DNA of 64,000 bases from Salinivibrio costicola subsp. costicola ATCC 33508 = LMG 11651 (GCA_000565345.1 AQOF01000004.1:1-64000); one strand, 5' to 3'. Positions 31,451 to 43,504 are shown, counted from the stretch's first letter. The notes: a model not told the origin generated them from the sequence alone. A program made the numbers and translations.

Positions 31451-32071
31451 TCACGTTTTATCTCCAATGCGATAGGTGCAGCGATGCTGTCCTGAAACAA
31501 TGTGTTCTTCACGTTCCACCCGATAGCGGTTGCCCAGTAAGTGTCGAAATAACTGGATTTCTGAGCGACATAGCGCAGGACAGGTTTTCGCTGCTTGACA
31601 GATAGGGCAGTGATGTTCAATCAACATATAGTCAGCGCCGTCTCGATGGAGCTCAGCCATATACCCCTCGCTCTCTCTAAGATACGCCAAGGTTTGCAAT
31701 TTAGCCTCTAAATTATCGCAATCTTTGAGCGCATCTTGGTATTGGGCGAAGGTGGCAGCTTCACGTTGGGCGATCACTTTTGCGACCCCTTGGTCGCCAA
31801 AAACCTCTTGCACCGAATCGATCAAGGTGACGGATAAATCATGATGACTATCCGCAAACCGTCGGTGTCCGGTGGCGGTTAAAGACCAGTGGCGTGTAGG
31901 CCGGCCAACTTTGGCGCGGATATCTTCAAAATCCACCAAGCCATCACGCTCAAGGCTTTGTAAATGCTGACGCACGCCCATGGTGGTCATATTCAGGTTA
32001 TCCGCTAAGACTTTTGCACTGACACGGCCTTCGCGCTTTATGGTGTCTAAAATGCGGTCAGTGGATTTCAT
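31451..32071 (-). CDS. Winged-helix regulator with cysteine cluster (SufR-like)
   Basis: The 206-aa protein has an N-terminal DeoR/ArsR-like winged helix (residues about 1-65, RVSAKVLADNLNMTTMGVRQHL) and a C-terminal cluster CPICQAAKTCPALC with one more cysteine near the end (HRCTY). This arrangement is like SufR-type regulators that bind an Fe-S cluster, though zinc is also possible. It is 9 bp upstream of fpr in one operon, so it may sense Fe-S or redox state and control fpr. A 10-bp inverted repeat lies upstream as a candidate operator. Confidence 0.82.
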   Translation of the reverse strand: MKSTDRILDTIKREGRVSAKVLADNLNMTTMGVRQHLQSLERDGLVDFEDIRAKVGRPTRHWSLTATGHRRFADSHHDLSVTLIDSVQEVFGDQGVAKVIAQREAATFAQYQDALKDCDNLEAKLQTLAYLRESEGYMAELHRDGADYMLIEHHCPICQAAKTCPALCRSEIQLFRHLLGNRYRVEREEHIVSGQHRCTYRIGDKT

Positions 32072-32081
32072 CGTCCGGACC

Positions 32082-32158
32082 TCGATTACCCCAATTGCAA
32101 ATGTGCGAACGCATACTCACAATTAAATAAAGTAAAGTATTTATAAAAGGGTAATCGA
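32082..32158. promoter_or_regulatory. Separated 10-bp inverted repeat upstream of the regulator-fpr operon
   Basis: TCGATTACCC at 32082-32091 and GGGTAATCGA at 32149-32158 are exact reverse complements 57 bp apart, flanking an A/T-rich stretch that probably holds the promoter. Spaced operators like this can support looping by an autoregulator. Confidence 0.45.
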
Positions 32159-32205
32159 AATCAATGGATTTGACCAGTCAGAGGCTACACTCATCAATGT
32201 GAAGA

Positions 32206-33213
32206 TTATAAGATGTGCGGTTTGATCGCTTCATCTTTGCGGCTTAAATAGTGGGTGGAGCGAATACGGCGAATGGTCCGACATTGGCCACGTACCACAA
32301 GGGTTTCTGTCGTGGCTAGATCGCCCTGTCGGCTGATCCCATCAAGTAGGTCGCCTTTGGTGATGCCGGTTGCGGCGAAGACAACATTATCGCTACTGGC
32401 CATCTGTGACAGCGTGAGGACTTGGCGGGCTTGAATCCCCATTTGTTGACACCGGGCCAGTTCTTGCTCTCCGTAAACACGGTTTTCTGGGGTGTCACCT
32501 TTCACATCGTGTCGAGGGAGCAAACGGCCTTGCATGTCCCCGCCTAGTGCACGGATCACGGCCGCAGAGACGACCCCCTCTGGCGCTCCGCCGATCCCAA
32601 CCATGACATCCACTTCACTTTCTGGCATGCAGGTTAGAATAGAAGCAGCTACATCACCATCTGGAAAGGCGAATACTCGGATCCCTTGCGCTTGCATACT
32701 GGCAATAATGGCATCATGACGAGGTTTTGCTAAGGTGGCAACGACGAGGGTGTCGAGGGTTTTTCCGAGCGCAATGGCGACATTCTTGAGGTTTTCAAGC
32801 AGGGACTTATTGAGGTCAATCACACCTTTAGCGCCAGGCCCCACCACTAATTTTTCCATGTACATATCTGGCGCTTTTAAAAAGCTGCCCTTTTCTCCAG
32901 CGGCCAGCACTGCCAAAGCATTGGCCTGACCCATTGCTGTCATGCGTGTGCCTTCAATCGGATCAACGGCAATATCAACCGCTTCACCGCCCAAGCCGAC
33001 TTGCTCGCCAATATATAGCATGGGGGCATCGTCGATTTCCCCTTCACCGATGACGACTTCACCGTCAATCTCGGTCAGATTTAGCAAGGTACGCATTACC
33101 TCAACCGCTGCGCCATCGGCTGCGTTTTTGTCCCCTCTTCCCAACCACTTATAACCCGCGAGAGCGGCGCCTTCGGTGACGCGAGAAAAAGCCAATGCGA
33201 GATCACGTTTCAT
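32206..33213 (-). CDS. glpX: Class II fructose-1,6-bisphosphatase
   Basis: GlpX hydrolyses fructose 1,6-bisphosphate in gluconeogenesis. The 335-aa protein shows EGEIDDAPMLYIGE, the metal/phosphate motif VDPIEGTRMTA, GIGGAPEGVVSAA and the late FAATGITKGDLL, all typical of class II enzymes. It is not next to glpFK here, as it is in E. coli, and is divergent from zapB. A PurR-like operator lies 70-85 bp upstream of its start. Confidence 0.96.
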   Translation of the reverse strand: MKRDLALAFSRVTEGAALAGYKWLGRGDKNAADGAAVEVMRTLLNLTEIDGEVVIGEGEIDDAPMLYIGEQVGLGGEAVDIAVDPIEGTRMTAMGQANALAVLAAGEKGSFLKAPDMYMEKLVVGPGAKGVIDLNKSLLENLKNVAIALGKTLDTLVVATLAKPRHDAIIASMQAQGIRVFAFPDGDVAASILTCMPESEVDVMVGIGGAPEGVVSAAVIRALGGDMQGRLLPRHDVKGDTPENRVYGEQELARCQQMGIQARQVLTLSQMASSDNVVFAATGITKGDLLDGISRQGDLATTETLVVRGQCRTIRRIRSTHYLSRKDEAIKPHIL

Positions 33214-33280
33214 GAGTACTCCGGAATGTCAGCCACATTAAGACAGGCGTTAGCCTAATTTGCGCGCAGTTTACCAGAAA

Positions 33281-33296
33281 TAGAAAACGTTTGCGT
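33281..33296. promoter_or_regulatory. PurR-like operator upstream of glpX
   Basis: TAGAAAACGTTTGCGT matches the PurR consensus (ACGCAAACGTTTGCGT type) apart from two conserved positions in the left arm, with the central AACGTT intact. Other LacI-family proteins bind similar sites, so the regulator is uncertain. Confidence 0.35.
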
Positions 33297-33447
33297 AACG
33301 AGTGCGGCGGTGATTTTTATATTCGCCGTGCGATAGTTGGCGAAGTCGCTGCATTTTTGCGCACTTGTCCATGCATAGGTAGTGAGAATAGTGGCAGTCT
33401 GACACCACCTGAGTACAATAAAGTCGGGGTGCACACCTGTTGCACGG

Positions 33448-33470
33448 GTTACTGCCGGATAAGCAGTAAC
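33448..33470 (+). repeat. 8-bp stem-loop in the zapB leader
   Basis: GTTACTGC and GCAGTAAC form a perfect stem with a 7-base loop, ending 31 bases before the zapB start. No T-run follows. Possible leader structure of unknown role. Confidence 0.45.
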
Positions 33471-33501
33471 GGGATCAATCGTCAGAAATAAGGTGGCCTT
33501 G

Positions 33502-33744
33502 ATGTCATTGGAAGTATTAGAACAACTCGAAGCTAAAGTACAAATGGCGGTGGATACGATTTCGCTGCTACAAATGGAAATCGAAGAGCTCAAAGAAAAG
33601 AACGGGTCGCTGGAGCAAGATGCAGTGGCTGAAAAAGAAAGCCGTGAGCAATTAGCGCAAGAAAACGCCAAGTTAAAAGAAGAGCAAGAAGCTTGGCAGA
33701 ATCGTATCCGCAGCTTACTCGGTAAGATCGAGAGCGTTGAATAA
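33502..33744 (+). CDS. zapB: Cell division protein ZapB
   Basis: The 80-aa protein begins [20 protein letters not shown] and is a single continuous coiled coil rich in Glu, Gln and Leu, as in ZapB. ZapB binds ZapA and stabilises the FtsZ ring at mid-cell. I used the ATG at 33502; the codons before it (from 33493) lack a better ribosome binding site. It is divergent from glpX as in several relatives and ends at a strong terminator. Confidence 0.93.
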   Translation: MSLEVLEQLEAKVQMAVDTISLLQMEIEELKEKNGSLEQDAVAEKESREQLAQENAKLKEEQEAWQNRIRSLLGKIESVE

Positions 33745-33747
33745 ACC

Positions 33748-33776
33748 AAAAACAGAGCCGATGGGCTCTGTTTTTT
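33748..33776 (+). terminator. Intrinsic terminator of zapB
   Basis: ACAGAGCC-gat-GGGCTCTGT is followed by six T and preceded by five A. It may also serve the convergent rraA. Confidence 0.95.
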
Positions 33777-33794
33777 ATCGGTCAACTGACGCCA

Positions 33795-34316
33795 CTAATC
33801 CTCGTCGAGATCATCGTCTTCTTCGTCGACTTCGGTGATGCTGAGCGGATCCGGCGATAAGATGACGCCAGTGGTGTCCGCATAGACATGGTCATCCGGC
33901 AAAAAGGTGACGCCGCCAAAGTTCACGGGGACGTCGGTTTCACCGGTGCCTTGTTCATCAGCGCCCACAGGGATAGAGGCCAAGGCCTGGATACCTATGT
34001 CGATTTCATCGATGGTATCCACGTCGCGCACGCAGCCATAGACAATCATGCCAGCCCAGTCGTTATCTGCCGCGAGCTGTGCAATCTCGCCATCAATTAA
34101 GGCGCGACGTAACGAGCCACCGCCATCGATCAACATAATCCGCTGCTCGCCGTCTTGCTCGGCCATCTCGCGAATTAAGCCTGTATCTTCGAAGCATTTT
34201 ACCGTGGTAATTTGGCCACCAAACGAGCTGCGGCCCCCATAAGAGCTAAACATTGGCTCCACGACATCCACTTGGTCGAGGTACATGTCGCATAGTTCCG
34301 AGGTATTGTATTCCAT
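33795..34316 (-). CDS. rraA: Regulator of ribonuclease E activity A
   Basis: RraA binds RNase E and inhibits mRNA decay. The 173-aa protein begins [29 protein letters not shown] and has the [16 protein letters not shown] core of the family. It carries a longer acidic tail (rich in Glu and Asp) than E. coli RraA, as in other vibrios. It lies downstream of menA on the same strand, the conserved menA-rraA order. Confidence 0.95.
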   Translation of the reverse strand: MEYNTSELCDMYLDQVDVVEPMFSSYGGRSSFGGQITTVKCFEDTGLIREMAEQDGEQRIMLIDGGGSLRRALIDGEIAQLAADNDWAGMIVYGCVRDVDTIDEIDIGIQALASIPVGADEQGTGETDVPVNFGGVTFLPDDHVYADTTGVILSPDPLSITEVDEEDDDLDED

Positions 34317-34435
34317 AGTCTAACTTCTTGTTGAGGCAGAAAAAGGCTGGCAAGCTTGCGCTGCCAACATGGCAAGTCCAAGTATAACGGGGCAATAAGG
34401 GTTTGCAATGACAAAGCGGCTAATCTGTGTCTTTA

Positions 34436-35339
34436 TTAGACTAACAGCATCCCAGTCATAAATAGCCCATTAGTCACTAAGGCGCAGCGCACCATGTTGC
34501 CCATCATTGGCCGAAGCGCGTTAGCATTCGCCGTTTGATACACTTCGCGTCCGTGGCGAACCAATAAGGCACACTCGCCAAGAACAACCATCCCAGCCAA
34601 GCTTGTAAGGTCAACGCGGCAAATAATGAGTAACAAACAATCGCACCGGCAAGTAGGATGACATGGTACTGCCGGCCTCGCTCGGGACCCAAGCGAACGA
34701 CCAGGGTGTGTTTGCCACAAGCACGATCATTATCAATGTCTCGTAAGTTGTTGATGTTGAGCACGCCGACAGCCAGCAATCCGCATGCTGTCGCAGGCAA
34801 GATCACTAGCGAGTCAATCTGTCCAACTTGCAAATAGTAGGTCCCGGCGACGCCTAGCCAACCAAAAAACATCAGCACCGATAAATCACCGAGCCTCGAT
34901 AGCCGTAAGGTTTATTGCCGACGGTATAGGTGATCGAAGCGACGATGGCCATCAGGCCGAGCAATAAAAAGCTAATAATATCGGTGGGCTGCTGACAGGC
35001 AATCGCGATCAGTCCGCCGCCACTTAACACGGTGAGGGCAATATTGAAGGCCAGGGCGCGGCGCATGGTGGCGAGGCTCACTTTGCCCGATTGGATGGCA
35101 CGCATCGGACCTAAACGGGTCATGTTGTCCGTGCCTTTTATCGCATCCCCGTAGTCATTAGCAAGATTAGAGAGGATTTGTAAGAATAAAGCGGTGATCA
35201 GCGCCATGACACTGATAGACCAAGAGAGGTTGCCTTGCGCTGCGGCGACCGCACTCCCTGATAAAATGGATGTCACGGCCAACGGCAGCGTTTTGGGTCG
35301 CGCAGCATCAAGCCAAATAGCGAGCGTAGGGTGCAGCAT
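34436..35339 (-). CDS. menA: 1,4-dihydroxy-2-naphthoate octaprenyltransferase, two frameshifts
   Basis: MenA prenylates dihydroxynaphthoate in menaquinone synthesis. This UbiA-family membrane protein shows the two Asp-rich motifs NDYGDAIKGTD and NNLRDIDNDRACGKHT and eight or nine hydrophobic segments, split over three frames. Adding one base near 34893 (restoring YGYRGLGDLSVLMFF) and one near 34560 (restoring VPYWFRHGREVYQ) yields 301 aa, the normal length. Both breaks are in short runs and are probably sequencing errors. Confidence 0.9.
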
Positions 35340-35452
35340 AGCGATCCTCGAGACGAAAAAACGATGTCACTATTATTACGCAAGCAGCACAAGGAGTAAC
35401 GAGTTCGCGACCGAAATCCGGCTTCCTATTGCGCCAGCTCAAGTTTTGATGC

Positions 35453-35476
35453 AAAAAAGGGCAGCGTTTGCTGCCC
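35453..35476 (-). terminator. Intrinsic terminator of hslVU
   Basis: GGGCAGC at 35459-35465 pairs with GCTGCCC at 35470-35476 around a 4-base loop. On the minus strand six T follow. It lies 27 bp past the hslU stop. Confidence 0.93.
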
Positions 35477-35502
35477 TAAGTTCGATAGTTGACGTGTCGT
35501 GA

Positions 35503-36834
35503 CTACAGGATAAACCGACTTAAGTCTTCGTCATCCACCAGCTCTTCGAGGTGGCTACGGACGTATTCTGCGTCAACCACAACCTGTTGACCGGCGCGTT
35601 CACTGGCTTCGTATGAGACATCTTCCATCAGTCGCTCCATCAAGGTATGCAGACGACGCGCACCGATGTTTTCGGTTTTCTCATTGACTCGCCACGCCGC
35701 GGAAGCCAGCTCATCAATACCGCTTGGCTCAAAGCTCAAGTCAATCTCCTCGGTTTTGAGTAGTGCCGAGTATTGCTGGGTCAGTGAGGCGTTCGGCTCG
35801 GTAAGAATCCGTTTGAAGTCATTGGTTGACAATGCTTCTAGCTCGACGCGGATCGGGAGACGGCCTTGTAGTTCAGGGATCAAGTCTGACGGACGTGAGA
35901 CCTGAAATGCACCAGAGGCAATAAACAGGATATGATCGGTTTTGATCATGCCATGCTTGGTTGAGACCGTACTGCCTTCAACTAACGGTAAGAGATCACG
36001 CTGTACCCCTTCACGTGATACATCGCCACCACTGGTGTTACCCGACTTACAAATCTTATCGATTTCATCCACGAACACGATGCCATTGTTTTCCACCATG
36101 TGAATGGCTTGCTCTTTGATTTCTTCTTGATTGACCAGCTTAGCCGCTTCTTCTTCGGTCAGCGCCTTCATTGCGTCTTTGATTTTCATCTTACGCTTTT
36201 TAGTGCTGTTGCCGGCAAGGTTTTGGAACATCCCTTGCAGCTGATTGGTCATTTCTTCCATGCCCGGTGGTGACATGATTTCTACGCCCATTTGCGGCGC
36301 CGCAACATCGACTTCCACTTCTTTGTCGTCAAGTTTACCTTCGCGTAATTTTTTACGGAAGCTTTGGCGTGTTGACGAATCTTCTTGGGTCGCTTCGTTT
36401 TGGCCCCATGCATCACGCGCTGGAGGCAGTAAGATGTCGAGGATACGATCTTCCGCTTGTTCTTCGGCGCGGAATTTGACTTTTTCCATCGCCTGCTGCT
36501 GGGTCAGATTCATCGCCACATCCGCGAGATCACGAATAATGGTCTCGACTTCTTTACCCACATAGCCGACTTCGGTGAATTTGGTCGCTTCTACCTTGAT
36601 AAAAGGCGCATTAGCTAATCGCGCAAGACGACGTGCAATTTCGGTTTTACCGACACCGGTGGGGCCAATCATCAAGATGTTTTTCGGGGTCACTTCCGCA
36701 CGCAAGTCTTCTGGCAGTTGCATACGGCGCCAGCGGTTTCGCAGTGCGATCGCCACCGCACGTTTGGCATTGTCTTGACCAATAATATGGCGGTCAAGTT
36801 CGTGCACGATTTCGCGTGGAGTCATTTCAGACAT
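35503..36834 (-). CDS. hslU: ATP-dependent protease ATPase subunit HslU
   Basis: HslU is the AAA+ hexamer that unfolds substrates for the HslV peptidase. The 443-aa protein has Walker [12 protein letters not shown], a long intermediate I-domain (about residues 110-240), Walker [10 protein letters not shown] and sensor/SRH motifs near [13 protein letters not shown]; it ends DLSRFIL, the C-terminus that docks into HslV. The ATG at 36834 overlaps the hslV stop region, so the two are translationally coupled. Confidence 0.97.
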   Translation of the reverse strand: MSEMTPREIVHELDRHIIGQDNAKRAVAIALRNRWRRMQLPEDLRAEVTPKNILMIGPTGVGKTEIARRLARLANAPFIKVEATKFTEVGYVGKEVETIIRDLADVAMNLTQQQAMEKVKFRAEEQAEDRILDILLPPARDAWGQNEATQEDSSTRQSFRKKLREGKLDDKEVEVDVAAPQMGVEIMSPPGMEEMTNQLQGMFQNLAGNSTKKRKMKIKDAMKALTEEEAAKLVNQEEIKEQAIHMVENNGIVFVDEIDKICKSGNTSGGDVSREGVQRDLLPLVEGSTVSTKHGMIKTDHILFIASGAFQVSRPSDLIPELQGRLPIRVELEALSTNDFKRILTEPNASLTQQYSALLKTEEIDLSFEPSGIDELASAAWRVNEKTENIGARRLHTLMERLMEDVSYEASERAGQQVVVDAEYVRSHLEELVDDEDLSRFIL

Positions 36835-36836
36835 CA

Positions 36837-37372
36837 CTAATCCTGTTTATTACTCTCGAGTTCTTCAACCGTGTGTTGTTGGTTTGTAAACACACATATA
36901 TCACCGGCGATGGTTAGCGCTTTCTCTGCAATCTCGCGGGCGTCTAACTCGGTGTTTTCTAACATGCAACGGCGGCGGCTTGCGCATAGTTACCGCCTGA
37001 GCCAATAGCAATCAGATCGCGCTCGGGCTCAACCACATCACCATTACCGGTAATGATTAAGGAAGCGGTTTCATCCGCGACAGCCAGTAGGGCTTCAAGG
37101 CGACGCAGCGCGCGATCGGTTCGCCATTCTTTGGCAAGCTCAACGGCTGCTTTGGTTAGGTGCCCTTGGTGGAGCTCAAGCTTACGCTCAAAGCGCTCAA
37201 ATAAGGTAAAGGCATCTGCGGTACCGCCAGCAAAACCAGCGAGCACTTGGCCGTTATACAAGCGACGAACTTTTCGCGCATTACCTTTCATGACGGTATT
37301 GCCGAGCGATACTTGACCATCGCCAGCAATAACCACTTTACCTTCGCGACGGACGGAGACGATTGTAGTCAC
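36837..37372 (-). CDS. hslV: ATP-dependent protease proteolytic subunit HslV, frameshifted
   Basis: HslV is the threonine protease partner of HslU; the mature N-terminal Thr2 ([11 protein letters not shown]) is the nucleophile. The main frame stops early after [11 protein letters not shown]; adding one T near 36964 restores [18 protein letters not shown] and a C-terminus ending SNKQD, giving 178 aa, close to the E. coli length. The restored stop lies next to the hslU start as expected. The frameshift is probably a homopolymer error. A 14-bp tandem repeat lies just upstream of the gene. Confidence 0.93.
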
Positions 37373-37385
37373 GGGAACCTCTTTG

Positions 37386-37413
37386 TTTGTGTCTGGTGCT
37401 TTGTGTCTGGTGC
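37386..37413. repeat. Tandem duplication of 14 bp upstream of hslV
   Basis: TTTGTGTCTGGTGC occurs twice in direct succession (37386-37399 and 37400-37413), followed by the 12-bp palindrome CTGGTGCACCAG overlapping the second copy. It lies in the 120-bp gap between ftsN and hslV, 14 bp from the hslV start. Confidence 0.7.
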
Positions 37414-37492
37414 ACCAGATGGGTGATTAATCTAGATGGTTGGGTTTTGACGCTGACTTTTCAAGGGGAGAGCGCAATACTTTCCCCGTTCG

Positions 37493-38049
37493 CTATTCCC
37501 AATACCAAATAGCACAAGGTTCGACACCGGCGCGACGCAGCATATTGCGATCTTTCTCTGCTTGGCGCTTGCGCGGGTAAGGGCCAAGCACCACACGATA
37601 CCAAGTGCCTTTCTCACCAGGGCTTACCTTGATTTGGCTTTCTAGCCCTTGAAACGCAATGATCGCTTTACGTTCATTAGCCTGCCCTTGGCTACGGTAA
37701 GCACCGCATTGCATGAGGTAAGGACGGGTCGATTGTGGCAGCGCTTTTGCTTTCACTTCTACTTCCTTGCCTTCCAGCTCTTCGATGTAGCTCCATTTTT
37801 CTTTGGGCTTTTTCGGTAGACTTTCTACCTGGCTTTGCGTGGCCGGTTGCGTGTGAGACACGGGGGGAGAAGGGGGGTCGGTGCATCGGTTTTGCTCAAC
37901 CAATACAGGCCATAAGCAAACGCACCCACTAAGACGACAGCAAGCAGCGCCCATTTAAATGGGAATCCAGCCCGCGTCTTGGTCGGTTGGCGGCGAGTAT
38001 TTTTTTTACGCGGCGCTTTGCCACGTTTAACGTAATCACGAGTTGCCAC
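37493..38049 (-). CDS. ftsN: Cell division protein FtsN (SPOR domain), frameshifted
   Basis: FtsN triggers septal peptidoglycan synthesis. The N-terminus is basic and cytoplasmic (MATRDYVKRGKAPRKKN), followed by one membrane span (residues about 32-50) and a C-terminal SPOR domain (PYLMQCGAYRSQGQAN, then WYRVVLGPYPRKRQAEKD). A C-run near 37872 is one base short in the coding sense; adding a C joins the halves into 185 aa. FtsN is short compared with E. coli (319 aa) but vibrio forms are often shorter. Upstream is cytR, downstream hslVU, the order also seen in E. coli. Confidence 0.9.
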
Positions 38050-38068
38050 AGCAAATAATCAAATTAAG

Positions 38069-38098
38069 AAGCCAGTAAAGGGCTCATATTACTGGCTT
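38069..38098 (-). terminator. Probable terminator of cytR
   Basis: A perfect 10-bp stem (AAGCCAGTAA/TTACTGGCTT) with a 10-base loop is followed on the minus strand by a T-rich but interrupted stretch. Confidence 0.6.
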
Positions 38099-38120
38099 GA
38101 GCCCGTGCTGACTAGTCTTA

Positions 38121-39125
38121 CTACCGAGACGGAGGGGCGACACTCTCACGGATCACCAGCTTGGCGTCCAAAAGGCGGGAGCCGGGGGTCACTTCTCGTC
38201 CTTGTAACGTGTTTAGCAGCATCAACATGGCTTGGCGGCCAATGTCATAGCGAGGCTGCGAAACGGTCGTGAGTGGTGGATCGCAATACTCGGCGAATTG
38301 GATATCATCAAAACCAACAATGGAGATATCTTGCGGGACCCGCATGCCTAAACGTTTCGCTTGTTGCATCGCGCCGACGGCCATGACATCGCAGTGACAG
38401 AATACCGCAGTGGGTGGCTCAGGCAGTGAGAGCAAGTTGGTGATGGCACGCGCTCCGGAGGCAAAACTAAAGTCACCGACGACGCTATACGCTGGATTGA
38501 TGGTGATCCCCGCTCGATGTAACGCTTGCTGATACCCTTGTGAGCGGAACTGCGTTAATGCTGTCTCCGGTACGCCGGTAATGTTAGCAATCCGAGTATG
38601 GCCGACTTGGGTGAGATAATTAACCGCTTCAAAGGCAGCGGTAAGGTTATCGATATGAACCGTCGGTAATTCCAGATCGGGCGCATATTCACAGGCCATG
38701 ACCAGTGGCGGTAAGTTTTTTTGCTCAGGCTTGCTGACATCAAAAGGGACGTCGGAGCCAAGCAGCAGCATGCCATCCGCTTGTTTAGTAAACACCAGAT
38801 TGACGAATGAATTTTCACGGTGGTGTTGCTGAGCACTGTCACCCAGTAGAACTAAGTAGCCATGTTCCATGGCGGCTTCTTCAATGCCGCGAATAATCTC
38901 ACTAAAGTAGGGATCACAAATGTCCGGTACAATAGCGACGATGGTTTTTGATTCATTGCGACGCAAGTTACGCGCAAGTGAATTAGGGGAATAACCAGCT
39001 TCAACCACAGCATGTTCAACTTTTTTACGCGTGCTGGCTGACACCTTCTCTGGGTTCATCAGCGCGCGCGATACCGTTGCTGTGGATACACCGGCAATGT
39101 GGGCAACGTCCTTCATTGTCGCCAT
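38121..39125 (-). CDS. cytR: LacI family regulator CytR
   Basis: The 334-aa protein has an N-terminal LacI helix-turn-helix (ATMKDVAHIAGVSTATVSRAL) and a periplasmic-binding-like effector domain with FCHCDVMAVGAMQ. CytR represses nucleoside uptake and catabolism genes and is relieved by cytidine; in vibrios it also acts in competence and biofilm. The position priA-cytR-ftsN is conserved with E. coli, which supports the name. The upstream region contains a TGTGA half-site (near 39152) that could bind CRP, which is known to act with CytR. Confidence 0.93.
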   Translation of the reverse strand: MATMKDVAHIAGVSTATVSRALMNPEKVSASTRKKVEHAVVEAGYSPNSLARNLRRNESKTIVAIVPDICDPYFSEIIRGIEEAAMEHGYLVLLGDSAQQHHRENSFVNLVFTKQADGMLLLGSDVPFDVSKPEQKNLPPLVMACEYAPDLELPTVHIDNLTAAFEAVNYLTQVGHTRIANITGVPETALTQFRSQGYQQALHRAGITINPAYSVVGDFSFASGARAITNLLSLPEPPTAVFCHCDVMAVGAMQQAKRLGMRVPQDISIVGFDDIQFAEYCDPPLTTVSQPRYDIGRQAMLMLLNTLQGREVTPGSRLLDAKLVIRESVAPPSR

Positions 39126-39300
39126 AATGACAGTCCTCTTGTTATCTATATTGTGAGATCAAACAGTTATTAGCTCATCTGACCTGTTTTCTTAGCCAAT
39201 TGCGGCCCTATTTTACCTATGCTTGTCCAATTTAAATACGGACAAGCTAACACTTATTGCAATGAAAGTGTGACTTGTGTCGACTTACGGCAAGGGAGTA

Positions 39301-41500
<2,200 letters not shown>

Positions 41501-41720
41501 CACAACATCTTATTGACCAGAAGGGGGCTCAGTGTAACGGTTCGCCTTCGGTTGGCAAAGCCTTGTTGTACGGTGACGCGGCGTGGTGATTGCACAAAAA
41601 AGTTGCGAAACCGAGGGGGCTTGATTAGAATTGCGCGCCTTAGAAAATATTTGTTAACGACGTGTGGTGCCCGGCTTAGGATCGGGAGAGCGACACGGCC
41701 TTTAAAATGAGGTTATCCCT

Positions 41721-41936
41721 ATGAAAGCTGGTATCCATCCAGAGTACAAAACCGTCACAGCAAAATGCTCTTGCGGTAACGAATTTGCGTTCAGCACAAC
41801 CCTAGGTAAAAACATCAACCTAGACGTGTGTGACAAATGTCACCCATTCTACACCGGTAAGCAGCGTATCCTTGATGCTGGTGGCCGTGTTGATCGCTTT
41901 AAGAAACGTTTCGGTGCCCTTAGCAGCAAAAAATAA
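41721..41936 (+). CDS. rpmE: 50S ribosomal protein L31 (zinc-binding form)
   Basis: The 71-aa protein begins [22 protein letters not shown] and has the four zinc-binding cysteines (Cys16, Cys18, Cys37, Cys40), so it is the C+ form of L31 rather than the zinc-independent YkgM form. It is divergent from priA, as in E. coli, with a GAGG ribosome binding site, and is followed by a strong terminator. Confidence 0.98.
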   Translation: MKAGIHPEYKTVTAKCSCGNEFAFSTTLGKNINLDVCDKCHPFYTGKQRILDAGGRVDRFKKRFGALSSKK

Positions 41937-41960
41937 GCAGCTATTGACCGAATATAGAGA

Positions 41961-41987
41961 AGGGACGCATCAGCGTCCCTTTTTTTG
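41961..41987 (+). terminator. Intrinsic terminator of rpmE
   Basis: A perfect 8-bp stem (AGGGACGC/GCGTCCCT) with an ATCA loop is followed by seven T. The next 200 bp to maeB hold its promoter region and nothing else recognised. Confidence 0.96.
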
Positions 41988-42191
41988 ATCGTATCGTCCT
42001 AGTATTCGGACAACAGGTCCGAGCATCATCGCGAATACGGCGTTAGTACTGGTGGACGTTTCCCCGCTGCGTTACCATCTTTACCCTTATACAAACCTTT
42101 CCTGTGTGGTTTGTAGAGTGTCTGGCTAATATCGGTCATCCTTCCCTGCCGGTATTGGTTACCCCTTCACGATAATAACTAGGAAAACGAC

Positions 42192-43437
42192 ATGTCGGAC
42201 GATAAACGCCAGCAAGCGCTGGATTATCATGCATACCCTACACCCGGAAAAATCTCTGTCGAACTCAGTAAGCCTGCTGATTCAGCGGCGGATCTTGCTC
42301 TCGCCTACAGCCCAGGCGTTGCTGAACCTGTGCGTGAAATAGCCCAAGATGCGGATGCCGTATATCGCTATACCGGTAAAGGCAATATGGTTGCGGTGAT
42401 CTCAAACGGCACCGCGATTTTGGGGTTAGGGAATTTAGGGCCGATGGCGTCAAAGCCTGTCATGGAAGGCAAAGCGTTATTGTTCAAGCGTTTTGCCGGC
42501 TTGGACTCGATCGACATTGAAGTTAAACACCGCACCATCGATGAGTTTGTTGATACCGTAGCCAATATTGCTGACACCTTTGGCGGTATCAACCTTGAAG
42601 ATATCAAAGCCCCCCGATTGTTTTGAGATCGAAAAGCAGCTGATTGAACGCTGTGAAGTGCCTGTCTTCCATGATGATCAACATGGTACCGCGATTGTCA
42701 CTGCTGCGGGGATGCTTAACGCGCTCGAGTTGCAAGGCAAAGATATTGGTGAAGCCACCATCGTGTGTCTCGGTGCGGGGGCTGCTGCGGTGGCCTGTAT
42801 GGAGCTATTGATTAAATGTGGCGCCCAGCGCGAAAAGATTTACATGCTGGATCGTAAAGGGGTAATTCACACCCGTCGTGATGACATTAACAAGTATAAG
42901 CAGTTGTTTGCCAATAACACGGATAAGCGTACCCTCGAAGATGTGATTGAAGGTGCGGATCTCTTTGTTGGCGTATCAGGCCCGGATTTGCTCTCGCCTG
43001 AGGCATTAAAACTGATGGCGGATAAGCCTGTCGTGTTTGCCTGCTCAAACCCAGATCCTGAAATTAACCCAGAGGTTGCGCACCAAGTCCGGGATGATCT
43101 GATCATTGGAACGGGGCGTTCGGATTACCCGAATCAGGTGAATAACGTCTTGTGTTTCCCGTTTATTTTCCGGGGAGCATTAGATGTGCGTGCCAGTGAG
43201 ATTAATGATGCGATGAAGTTGGCCGCCGTTGAAGCGATTCGTGGTTTGGCGAAAGAGCCTGTACCACAATCGGTCTTAGATGCCGCGGGCTTGTCTTCAC
43301 TCAGTTTTGGCCCGGATTACATCATTCCCAAGCCGATGGATGCCCGTTTACTGCCCAAGGTAGCACGTGCCGTGGCGCTTGCGGCCGTCGAAACCGGCGT
43401 AGCCCGTATTGAGATGCCAGACAACTATATGCTGTAA
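42192..43437 (+). CDS. maeB: Malic enzyme (oxaloacetate-decarboxylating), frameshifted
   Basis: The enzyme oxidatively decarboxylates malate to pyruvate. It is the short form of about 414 aa, without the phosphotransacetylase-like C-terminal domain of E. coli MaeB. Visible are YSPGVAEPVREIA, ISNGTAILGLGNLGP, FHDDQHGTAIV, the nucleotide-binding CLGAGAAAVACMELL and FACSNPDPEINPE. A six-C run near 42610 has one C too many; removing it restores DIKAPDCFEIEKQL. NAD versus NADP use cannot be decided here. The order rpmE-maeB-metJ matches V. cholerae. Confidence 0.92.
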
Positions 43438-43474
43438 AGAAAACATGTTGTAATTAGAAAACAGTGTCTTACCA

Positions 43475-43503
43475 TAAAAAAACCGCCGATGGCGGTTTTT
43501 TTG
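43475..43503. terminator. Bidirectional terminator between maeB and metJ
   Basis: ACCGCC-gat-GGCGGT is flanked by seven A and seven T, lying between the convergent maeB and metJ stops. Confidence 0.95.
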
Positions 43504-43504
43504 T

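Noticed and set aside
42600..42620. Programmed frameshifting in maeB and the other split genes
   Set aside because: There is no slippery heptamer with a downstream pseudoknot or internal Shine-Dalgarno, families involved are not known to use recoding, and the pattern recurs at random homopolymers in many genes.
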